Positions 52,302-59,683 of a stretch of DNA of 64,000 nt are shown here, piece after piece; the stretch's first letter is position 1, and every line of letters starts with the position of its first letter. Source of the DNA: an uncultured Gemmataceae bacterium. Lineage in GTDB: Bacteria; Planctomycetota; Planctomycetia; Gemmatales; Gemmataceae. Location of the stretch: positions 320,777-384,776 of the forward strand of contig CALDUY010000020.1 of the NCBI GenBank assembly GCA_937923405.1. Direction: 5' to 3'. A program made the position numbers and the translations under genes. The notes below the pieces were generated by a model, which saw only the letters and a program-made list of their open reading frames with translations, did not search any database and was not told where the DNA came from.

Positions 52302-52673
52302 ATGTTTGAGATCCTGTTTACCAAGCAACCTGCGCTTTTCATCCCGGTTCTGTCCATCGCCGCAGCCGCAGTTGTGTTTGGCATTTGGATCGTTTGCCAC
52401 TATTGGAACGACGTGCGTCGCCAGGAGATCGATGCGGCGCTTAAGCAAGACATGCTCAATCGCGGCATGTCGGCGGCCGACATCGAGCGCGTCCTGCTCG
52501 CCTCACAAACGGCCCGCCCACCGGTAGTTGAGCAAAAGCCGGATCCCATCTCCGACAACGAGTATAACCTCGTCGAAAAGATGCTGGACGAGGGGCACTC
52601 CATCGACGACGTCGAACGTATCGTGCGTGCCTTCAAACAGCCTCACGATGCCCGTGAGGAAGCCCGGTTTTAG
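52302..52673 (+). CDS. Small membrane-anchored hypothetical protein, 123 residues
   Basis: The product has one N-terminal helix (ALFIPVLSIAAAAVVFGIWIV) followed by a soluble part with two similar short segments: DMLNRGMSAADIERVLLAS and KMLDEGHSIDDVERIVRAF. Each looks like a UBA/SHOCT-like helical hairpin, so the tail contains an internal repeat. The ATG at 52302 follows GGGAG at 9 nt. The function is unknown. Its stop is 7 bp from the convergent PQQ-propeller gene. Confidence 0.65.
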   Translation: MFEILFTKQPALFIPVLSIAAAAVVFGIWIVCHYWNDVRRQEIDAALKQDMLNRGMSAADIERVLLASQTARPPVVEQKPDPISDNEYNLVEKMLDEGHSIDDVERIVRAFKQPHDAREEARF

Positions 52674-52680
52674 ACTGCGC

Positions 52681-54027
52681 TCACTTCTTGGGAGGAATCA
52701 GCTCCAGGCAGACGAGTCGATCCTTGCCGCGAACGTAGAGTCGTCCGTTGGAGACAATCGGCGCGGCCCAGCATGGCTCTTCCAACAACGGTTGTCCGTC
52801 AGCGTTTTTCAGCAACACCGCGGACACCTCCTCGTACTTCTTGGGATTGACGCGAATCAGCCGCAACCAGCCATCCTCACCCAGACAGATGAAATGGCCA
52901 TCGAGCAACAGCAGGGACGAGCGCGTCAGCCCTGGCTGGCGCCACATCACTTTTCCCGTGGCTAATTCGACGCAACGCAACTCCGCCTCGTTCAGATGCC
53001 GACCGCTCGAACCATAGATGTAGCCGTCGACGTGAATCGGCGTCATCCAGTGACCGCGAAAGCTTTTCGCACGACCGGACTTTTCGCGATCGGTCCAAAC
53101 TTCGTTGATTCGGTTGTCACGGATTTCGATCAGGGCGCTACCTAGTTCGTAGCACTCTGTCAGAAAGATGCGATTGTCGACCACCACGGGATTGCTGGCA
53201 TTGACACTCTCTAGCAGAGTTGCGCGCCAGGGATAGTGAAACTCCACCTTGCCCCGTTTGGGATCGATGCCCAGCAGCCCGCCGCGAGCGAAAAACAGCC
53301 CATAGCGTTTGCCCTGGATCGTGGCCAAGACCGGAGAAGCATAGCTGGCCAGTTCGTCGCCGACCTGATACCGAACCTTGCCCGTGCGTTTGTCGAAGGC
53401 AACGACTGCAGAGCCGTTGCCGCGCAGCTCCTCGAACGATACCGCCTCGCTGCCAGGCGGAGAGCCTCCAACCATGACCAGCAACAGATCTCCCTCAACC
53501 ACGGGAGTGCTGCCGACGCCGAAGAAGTTTTGCACCACGCCAAACCGCGCTTTAGTATCCACCTTCCAGAGCAACTCGCCCTTGTCGGCACGGACACAGT
53601 GCAGTATGCCCTCAGGACCAAAGGTGTAGACACGGTCTTCGTCAATGACGGGGCAGCAGCGCGGCCCGCCATTATAGCCGTACATGTCGCGGTAATCGGT
53701 CGGATACTCGAACGTCCACAGGGTTTCGGTCGAGTGTACATCCCAGGCGCGGAGACGAGCGCGATTGCGGATGCGATCGAAGACGAAGATCCGCCCCTGA
53801 CTGATGGACGGCATGGCATAGCCGATCCCCAACTCCTTGTGCCAGAGGATCTTCGGTCCGTTCTCCGGCCAAGGCGACAGGATACCGGTCTCCGTCGAGA
53901 CGCTATTGCCCGTTGGTCCCAGGAACCCGGGCCAATCGTGGCTGGCCTCCCGCGAAGTCGACGAGGTCGTCGCTGGCTCGGAACAGCCAACCAGCAGAAG
54001 CAAGAGTAGCGGCCAGGTACTACGCAT
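52681..54027 (-). CDS. PQQ-type beta-propeller lipoprotein
   Basis: The 448-residue product has a lipoprotein signal (WPLLLLLLVGC, lipid Cys15) and repeated PQQ/YVTN-like blades (DWPGFLGPTGNSVS, ADKGELLWKVD, ELATGKVMWRQPG, SNGRLYVRGKDRLVCLEL), like BamB and planctomycete outer-membrane propellers. The opening WPGFLGP is a frequent start of this planctomycete family. PQQ binding is not implied by the fold alone. The role is unknown, probably envelope-located. Confidence 0.82.
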   Translation of the reverse strand: MRSTWPLLLLLLVGCSEPATTSSTSREASHDWPGFLGPTGNSVSTETGILSPWPENGPKILWHKELGIGYAMPSISQGRIFVFDRIRNRARLRAWDVHSTETLWTFEYPTDYRDMYGYNGGPRCCPVIDEDRVYTFGPEGILHCVRADKGELLWKVDTKARFGVVQNFFGVGSTPVVEGDLLLVMVGGSPPGSEAVSFEELRGNGSAVVAFDKRTGKVRYQVGDELASYASPVLATIQGKRYGLFFARGGLLGIDPKRGKVEFHYPWRATLLESVNASNPVVVDNRIFLTECYELGSALIEIRDNRINEVWTDREKSGRAKSFRGHWMTPIHVDGYIYGSSGRHLNEAELRCVELATGKVMWRQPGLTRSSLLLLDGHFICLGEDGWLRLIRVNPKKYEEVSAVLLKNADGQPLLEEPCWAAPIVSNGRLYVRGKDRLVCLELIPPKK

Positions 54028-54126
54028 GTTGGCAATCTCCGCGAAGGGGCCGTGTTACTTTACCGGAGATCGCTACAATCAACCATGTTCGCGCTGCTGG
54101 AGGCGAGATTTAAGAGGTGGAACCTG

Positions 54127-55563
54127 ATGACAAAAGTGGAATCGCTGTTACGCCGTCGAACTAAAATTGTTGCCACCATCGGCCCTGCCTCACGCGAACC
54201 GGCGATCCTACAAGAGATGATCCATGCTGGGGTCGATGTCGTCCGCATGAACCTATCGCACGGTACTCATGCCGACCATCGGGAGAACTACCAGCGTGTC
54301 CGCGCCGCCGCCGAGAAACTGGGCGAGCCGGTCGCCATTCTTGCCGACTTGTGCGGACCGAAAATCCGTGTCGGCACTTTTGCTAATGGCTCGATCTCCC
54401 TGCATCCAGGCGAACGAGTGATCGTCACCACCCGCGACGTAGTCGGAGCGCCGGGGCTGATCCCCTCCCAGTACAGCGAACTAGCTCGCGACGTGCGTCC
54501 AGGTGATCACATCCTGATCGACGACGGCCTGCTGGAGCTTGTCGTTGAGTCGAGTGATGGTATCGACATTCGTTGTGAGGTATTGGTCGGCGGCGTCCTC
54601 AAAGACCGCAAAGGCATGAACCTGCCCGGCGTCGCTGTGTCGTCGCCAGCTCTCACCGAAAAGGATCGTGAAGACGCTCACTTCGCTCTAGATCTCGGGG
54701 TTGACCTGCTGGCTCTGTCGTTCGTGCGACGACCTTGGGATATAACCGATCTAAAAAATATTATTACTCAACGTGGGCTTCATACTCCGGTCATCGCTAA
54801 GATCGAGAAGCCCGAAGCGATGGATTGTCTCGAGGAAATCATCGCCGAGTGCGACGGCTTGATGGTAGCCCGTGGAGATCTGGGGGTAGAGATGCCGCCC
54901 GAGGCGGTGCCGATCGTTCAGCGGCAGTTGATCGAAAAAGCCCGACTGGCCTGCAAGCCCGTCATCGTCGCCACACAGATGCTCGAATCGATGATTAGCA
55001 ACCCGCGACCGACCCGAGCAGAGGTTTCCGACGTTTCGACGGCAGTCTTTCTGGGGGCCGACGCCGTGATGCTCTCCGCCGAGACCGCCTCGGGTCAGTA
55101 TCCAATCAAGGCGGTACAGATGATGGATCGCGTAGCTCGACAGGTGGAAAGCTGGCAGTTTCTCGATGCCGCTTTTCGCTCGTTGACCGAGAAACAAGGC
55201 GAACTTCCACCACCGTTGCCGCAACGTCTAGCTTTGGCTCGCTCAACTGCTCAGCTCTCGCGAGATCTGCGTGTCCGCGCCATCGCTGTGCGCACGCGGC
55301 ACGGTACGTCGGCAGGCGTGGTCAGCGCGACACGACCAGCGGCTCCGATTCTGGCGATCACTCAAGACGACGCCATTGCCCGACGACTGGTTCTCAATTG
55401 GGGCGTGGTGCCGCGTGTCGTGTCGGAAGAGGAGTTCGCCAACCCGCACCAGACGGCGCGACGGTTGGCGCGGGAACTGAACCTGGCTATCGAAGGTCAG
55501 GTCATCTTGCTGCTGTCCGGGTTCGGAAAAAATGAGCCGATGGTCGCTGTACTGACGGTCTGA
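54127..55563 (+). CDS. pyk: Pyruvate kinase
   Basis: Last step of glycolysis (PEP + ADP to pyruvate + ATP). From the ATG at 54127 the product has 478 residues, the normal bacterial length. Motifs include TKIVATIGPAS, RMNLSHGTHADH, PVIAKIEKPEAM (catalytic Lys) and MVARGDLGVEMP with KPVIVATQMLESM. The C-terminal regulatory domain (about 350-478) is present. A longer open frame from 54052 adds a poor leader. GAGG lies 9 nt before the chosen ATG. Confidence 0.96.
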   Translation: MTKVESLLRRRTKIVATIGPASREPAILQEMIHAGVDVVRMNLSHGTHADHRENYQRVRAAAEKLGEPVAILADLCGPKIRVGTFANGSISLHPGERVIVTTRDVVGAPGLIPSQYSELARDVRPGDHILIDDGLLELVVESSDGIDIRCEVLVGGVLKDRKGMNLPGVAVSSPALTEKDREDAHFALDLGVDLLALSFVRRPWDITDLKNIITQRGLHTPVIAKIEKPEAMDCLEEIIAECDGLMVARGDLGVEMPPEAVPIVQRQLIEKARLACKPVIVATQMLESMISNPRPTRAEVSDVSTAVFLGADAVMLSAETASGQYPIKAVQMMDRVARQVESWQFLDAAFRSLTEKQGELPPPLPQRLALARSTAQLSRDLRVRAIAVRTRHGTSAGVVSATRPAAPILAITQDDAIARRLVLNWGVVPRVVSEEEFANPHQTARRLARELNLAIEGQVILLLSGFGKNEPMVAVLTV

Positions 55564-55632
55564 TGTCACCGCCTGGACGTTCCGGTCGCCGCGCAGAATC
55601 TTCATCTTGTTCCCAAACGAGGTGGTCGCTAT

Positions 55633-56259
55633 TCACCGCTCTCGTTGTCGCCCAGCACGGCTGCGGGCGGCGAGCAGCAACGACAGCCCCACTCCAGCGA
55701 GGGTGAGGGTGGCCGGCTCAGGCACCTGCGAGACCAGTGCCTCGACGCGCACGCTGGCTTTGGCACTGATGCTTCCGGAGTTTACCGACCCGGGGATTCC
55801 CGGAGGAGTGTAGCCATCGATTGTCACCGTATAGACATTCGTTCCCAGCACGATCACTTGCGTCAACTGCCCGGTGAAGGTGTTGCGCAGATAGCTGCTC
55901 TGAGCGGTGACCCAGCCATCGAGATACCCCGTGAACGTCAGCGATCCCGATTCGCTCGACGGGCCATCGATCAGCGTTAACGTCAGACTGTAGCTCTTAT
56001 TGGTGAAGATGTCTTTATTGGTGAGCGTGGCCGAACTATAGGTCTTCAGATTCGTGGCCACAATGTCCGAGTCGCCGACCGCGTGACGCAGTGGTTCGTC
56101 GGTCAACGTGATGTAGCCCGTACCGGGAGCATCGGCATGGAGTTGATGCGGGGAACGAGACCAGTGGTACATCCAGGGGATCAGATCCGCTTGTACCTCG
56201 ACGACAGACAGTAGCAAGACCGTCATCACGGCGACAAGGGTACGCAAGGAGTAAACCAT
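55633..56259 (-). CDS. PEP-CTERM sorted exported protein
   Basis: The 208-residue product has a signal peptide (LRTLVAVMTVLLLSVVEVQA), a beta-rich body with Thr- and Ser-rich strands and a C-terminal VPEPATLTLAGVGLSLLLAARSR...R, the PEP-CTERM exosortase signal (Pro-Glu-Pro, helix, basic end). Exosortase would remove the tail and allow surface attachment or release. No exosortase is in the window. GGAG lies 7 nt before the ATG at 56259. Confidence 0.85.
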   Translation of the reverse strand: MVYSLRTLVAVMTVLLLSVVEVQADLIPWMYHWSRSPHQLHADAPGTGYITLTDEPLRHAVGDSDIVATNLKTYSSATLTNKDIFTNKSYSLTLTLIDGPSSESGSLTFTGYLDGWVTAQSSYLRNTFTGQLTQVIVLGTNVYTVTIDGYTPPGIPGSVNSGSISAKASVRVEALVSQVPEPATLTLAGVGLSLLLAARSRAGRQRER

Positions 56260-56586
56260 CGTGAGACTCCAGAGAAAGAAGGCTGCCCGATGGTTGTGAG
56301 TAGATTCCGTCGGTGGTCGATTCTGGCCATCTGGGTTGGGACACAGTCTAAGCAACTTGTCGCGATGGAGTCAATCAGGATTCAGCAAGAGCTGAGTAGC
56401 GACCCTCGAAAGGCTCGATTTCGGTAAAAATGGGAAAATAGGGGAGATCTGCACGAGGCAGTATGAGTGAGGGGGAAGGGGGCGACGGGCGAGAGACGCA
56501 AGTCTCTCGCTCGTCTTTTTTCCGTATCAAGCAGGTTGGTACGTCTGCTTTGTCGTTGCAGTGCGACTATCAGTCCGTGAATCCGA
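56260..56586. other. Intergenic region with an orphan plus-strand terminator
   Basis: These 327 bases hold no coding frame that I trust. The notable element is the hairpin plus T-run at 56489-56522 on the plus strand, for which no upstream plus-strand gene exists within 900 bp. Confidence 0.5.
56489..56522 (+). terminator. Intrinsic terminator, plus strand, without an obvious gene
   Basis: GCGAGAGAC (56489-56497) pairs perfectly with GTCTCTCGC (56502-56510) around GCAA and is followed by TCGTCTTTTTTT. On the minus strand the hairpin would be followed by C-rich sequence, so it acts in the plus direction. The nearest plus-strand gene upstream is pyk, with the minus-strand PEP-CTERM gene in between. 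Confidence 0.75.
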
Positions 56587-57738
56587 TCAAGCAGCTTGAG
56601 ACTTGCTACGGGTATGTTCGATCAATGAACCAATAGCTTCGGCAGCTCTGGCGCATGCGCCAGGCTGGGCGTACCGAACCCGAAGCTCAGTTAATTCCCC
56701 GCACACCTGTTCGTAGGCAGTCCGATCCTGCAGCCAGTGTAGCATCTCTGCGGCGATCGACTCGGCCTGACAGCGAACCGAAACAAACTCGGGAAAGATT
56801 GGCCGATCGGCCAGTAGATTCACCAGGGTGATGTACTTGGACTTCAGCAAGAGCTTGCCCAGTAGTCGTGTCGTCCAGATCAGTCGATATAGCACCGTGG
56901 CGGGTTTGCCCCGATAGAGCAACTCCAGACTAATCGATCCCGAGACAGCGATACAGGAGTGCGACAGCTGAATGATCTCTGGAGTCTTGCCGTGATAGAC
57001 CTCGATAGGCAGATTGAAGGCTCGGGCCTGCTGGCGGACCTGTTCAGCCTGGTGCGGTTTGAGACAGGCCACGAGAAAGCGAACGTCGGGCCGTTTGGTA
57101 TGAATCAGCTGAGCCGCCCGTAGTTGCGAGGGAACGTTGTAGTCCAGTTCGTGCTTGCGTGAGCCGGGCAAGATGCCGACAATCGTGCCAGGCTTGCGTC
57201 GCTGACTGGCGATGAAGGTGCCGTCGAGCCGTTGTTGAGCTAACTCATCGAAATAGGGATGACCGATCCACTGGGAATGAATGCCGCGCGACACCATGAA
57301 GTCATGTTCAAACGGCAGACTGGACAGGACCAGATCGGTCAGGCGGCGCATCTTCCCTGCCCGCCACTGCGCCCAGGCCCAGATTTGTGGTGGGACGAAG
57401 TAACACACCGGAACGCCTTGCTTCTTCGCCGCCCACGCCAGCCACCAGTGAAACCCAGGGTAGTCGATCATCACCAGCGCCTCAGGGCGTTCCCGACGGA
57501 ACGAATCCTCGGCCAAGCGTAGAATCTGCAACAGCTGTGGAATCGCCTTGACTGCAGCTCCGATGCCCATCACGGCATAGTTGCACAACGGGTAAATCAA
57601 CCGCGCCCCGGCAGCCGCCATTCTGTCACCACCGAAGCCGAGCAGCTCGAGGTCCGGAAAGCGATCCCGTAAGTGTGGTATCAGATTGGCTGCATGAAGA
57701 TCACCAGAGGGTTCGCCCGCGCTGAGAAACAGTCGCAT
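56587..57738 (-). CDS. lpxB: Lipid-A-disaccharide synthase
   Basis: Glycosyltransferase family 19 enzyme making the lipid A disaccharide from UDP-diacylglucosamine and lipid X. The 383-residue product has the usual length. LFLSAGEPSGDLHAA opens the protein, with YFVPPQIWAWAQWRAGKM, LPFEHDF, GILPGSRKHEL and SGSISLELLYRGKPATVLYR following. The ATG at 57738 follows AGGA. Its presence implies an LPS-type outer membrane. The longer frame upstream is not coding-like. Confidence 0.94.
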   Translation of the reverse strand: MRLFLSAGEPSGDLHAANLIPHLRDRFPDLELLGFGGDRMAAAGARLIYPLCNYAVMGIGAAVKAIPQLLQILRLAEDSFRRERPEALVMIDYPGFHWWLAWAAKKQGVPVCYFVPPQIWAWAQWRAGKMRRLTDLVLSSLPFEHDFMVSRGIHSQWIGHPYFDELAQQRLDGTFIASQRRKPGTIVGILPGSRKHELDYNVPSQLRAAQLIHTKRPDVRFLVACLKPHQAEQVRQQARAFNLPIEVYHGKTPEIIQLSHSCIAVSGSISLELLYRGKPATVLYRLIWTTRLLGKLLLKSKYITLVNLLADRPIFPEFVSVRCQAESIAAEMLHWLQDRTAYEQVCGELTELRVRYAQPGACARAAEAIGSLIEHTRSKSQAA

Positions 57739-57878
57739 GGATGCATCCTGCATACCGTGAACTGAGGGTAGACAACCGGCCCTAAGATACCCAGAACCTT
57801 GGCTAGCAGACAAGGGCGATATAATCGTCGAAAGATTCGCACCCCCAAAGTTCAGTCTGGCGACAGGAGACGACGAGC

Positions 57879-58601
57879 ATGTCACGTTGTGGATTAGTCC
57901 TGTTATTCTTGGGTCTGAGCAGTGCCGTGGCTTGGATGCCGCTTCAGCTGAATTCGAGCGATCAACCAACAGGGACGTTCTCGATCGTGGCCTACGATCC
58001 GCTGAAGAAAGAGTGGGGAGTGGCCGTGGCTTCGCGCGTCTTGGCGGTTGGAGCTGTCGTGCCACATGCTCGAGCTGGAGTCGGAGCTGTCGCCACCCAG
58101 GCCTTCGCTAACTACAAACATGGCCCTAAAGGTTTGGAGTGGATGGCCGAGGGTAAGGATGCGGAGGAAGCACTAGAAGAGCTCAAGAAGAGTGATCGCT
58201 TCATCGAGTCACGTCAGTTAGGATTGGTCGATAAAGAGGGCAAGGCGGTCACCTTCACCGGCAAGAAGTGCATGGCCTACGCGGGAGGCAAGACGGGCAA
58301 GCACTACGCCTGTCAGGGCAACATCCTTGCTGGTGAGAAAGTGATCGACGACATGGCGGCGACATTTGAGCGCAAGGCGAAATGGCCATTGGCGTGGCGG
58401 ATGTGGGCGGCCCTGGAGGCGGGCGAAGCGGCCGGCGGCGATAAGCGCGGCAAACAGTCAGCGGCCCTGTTCATCGTCCGCGAAGGCGGCGGTCCGTATG
58501 GCGGCGATCATTACATCGATCTCCGCGTCGACGATCATGCCACCCCGATCGAGGAGCTTGGTCGGTTGTTGGGCAAGCGGCTCCGCAAACCCGAAGAGTA
58601 A
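57879..58601 (+). CDS. DUF1028 secreted Ntn-hydrolase-like protein
   Basis: The 240-residue product has a signal peptide (GLVLLFLGLSSAVAW) and a DUF1028 domain: TGTFSIVAYDPLKKEWGVAVASRVLAVGAVVPHARAGVGAVATQA with YACQGNILAGEKVI near residue 150. The fold is Ntn-hydrolase-like and the family is of unknown function; the Ser/Thr after TGTF is a candidate nucleophile. The start follows AGGAG 9 nt upstream. The gene stands alone. Confidence 0.82.
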   Translation: MSRCGLVLLFLGLSSAVAWMPLQLNSSDQPTGTFSIVAYDPLKKEWGVAVASRVLAVGAVVPHARAGVGAVATQAFANYKHGPKGLEWMAEGKDAEEALEELKKSDRFIESRQLGLVDKEGKAVTFTGKKCMAYAGGKTGKHYACQGNILAGEKVIDDMAATFERKAKWPLAWRMWAALEAGEAAGGDKRGKQSAALFIVREGGGPYGGDHYIDLRVDDHATPIEELGRLLGKRLRKPEE

Positions 58602-58608
58602 CGTCTGG

Positions 58609-58647
58609 CCAAGCAGTGGAGGCGACCTCCACCGCTGGCCTGCTTGG
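58609..58647. terminator. Bidirectional terminator-like stem between convergent genes
   Basis: Outer arms CCAAGCAG (58609-58616) and CTGCTTGG (58640-58647) are complementary, as are inner arms TGGAGG (58617-58622) and CCTCCA (58626-58631). An 8-nt bulge lies on one side. It fills the 47 bp between the DUF1028 and SPFH genes. No T-run is present. Confidence 0.4.
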
Positions 58648-58648
58648 A

Positions 58649-59587
58649 TCAGTTGGTACTCTGTTGTACGACTGGCTCGCGAGTGGCGCGGACTGCGTCA
58701 GCGGTCATGATCGCGTTCCGCATCTGGGACATCAAATCAGAAAGTCCACCCGGCGAGTGTGGAATCAGAATCGTGTTGGACTGAGCCGAACCGCCGACGT
58801 CCTTGAGCGTGTCGAAGTATTGCGTCATTAGCACCAAGTTCATGACGTCCTGAGCCGTCGCTCCGGGAACGCCATGTTGGAACACCTCGACCGAGGTTCG
58901 CAGACCATCGATGATGGCTCGTCGCTGATCGGCGATGCCCTTTCCTTGCAGCGCTTTGCTCTGGGCCTCGGCCTCGGCGGCCTTGACCTTGAGAATGCGT
59001 TCGGCCTCTCCCTTCTCTGCCGCCGCTACACGCATTCGTTGCGCCGCATTGATCTCGTTCATCGCCTCCTTGACCTTTGGGTCGGGGTCGATGTCGGTGA
59101 CCAGCGCCTTGACGATACCATAGCCGAAATCGTCCATGACTTCCGCCAACTCACTCTTGACAGCGTCGGCGATCTCATCTTTTTTCTCGAACAACTCGTC
59201 AAGCTTGAGCTGAGGCACGCGAGCCCGGACCACGTCGAAGACGAACGCCGCCATCTGTCCCTGTGGATCGGCTAGGTGATAGAACGCATCGTAGGTTTTG
59301 TCCGGCAGAACATGATACTGCACGGAGACGACCGTATTAACGAAGACGTTGTCCTCGGTCTTGGTCTCAACCCGCACATCGAGTTGCCGCACCCGGAGGT
59401 TGACCGAACCGGCCACCGACTCAATCAACGGTATCTTGATGTTCAACCCCGCAGGAGCAACACGGACAAACTTACCAAAGCGTTGTACGATCGCCACGCT
59501 CTGTTGCTGGACGGTGAAAAACATGGCGAGAAAAGAAACCAAGACAACAACGACCACGAAGGCAATCAGCCCGACGACCATTTCCAT
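58649..59587 (-). CDS. SPFH/band-7 stomatin-like membrane protein
   Basis: The 312-residue product has an N-terminal helix (MVVGLIAFVVVVVLVSFLAMFF), an SPFH domain (VQQQSVAIVQRFGKFVRVAPAGLNIKIPLIE) and a coiled coil (EAMNEINAAQRMRVAAAEKGEAERILKVKAAEAEAQSKAL). It forms oligomeric membrane scaffolds, as in flotillin/QmcA-like proteins. A CGGAG site is 9 nt upstream of the ATG. A membrane NfeD partner is not adjacent. The HerA-like gene starts 96 bp upstream on the same strand. Confidence 0.9.
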   Translation of the reverse strand: MEMVVGLIAFVVVVVLVSFLAMFFTVQQQSVAIVQRFGKFVRVAPAGLNIKIPLIESVAGSVNLRVRQLDVRVETKTEDNVFVNTVVSVQYHVLPDKTYDAFYHLADPQGQMAAFVFDVVRARVPQLKLDELFEKKDEIADAVKSELAEVMDDFGYGIVKALVTDIDPDPKVKEAMNEINAAQRMRVAAAEKGEAERILKVKAAEAEAQSKALQGKGIADQRRAIIDGLRTSVEVFQHGVPGATAQDVMNLVLMTQYFDTLKDVGGSAQSNTILIPHSPGGLSDLMSQMRNAIMTADAVRATREPVVQQSTN

Positions 59588-59683
59588 GAGCGGTACTCCG
59601 AAACCTCTGGGGATGTAAAGTTCGTGTCACCACCGTACTCGCCTCTGCAAGCCGTGACAACAAGATATTCGTCGAGTTTGGAA

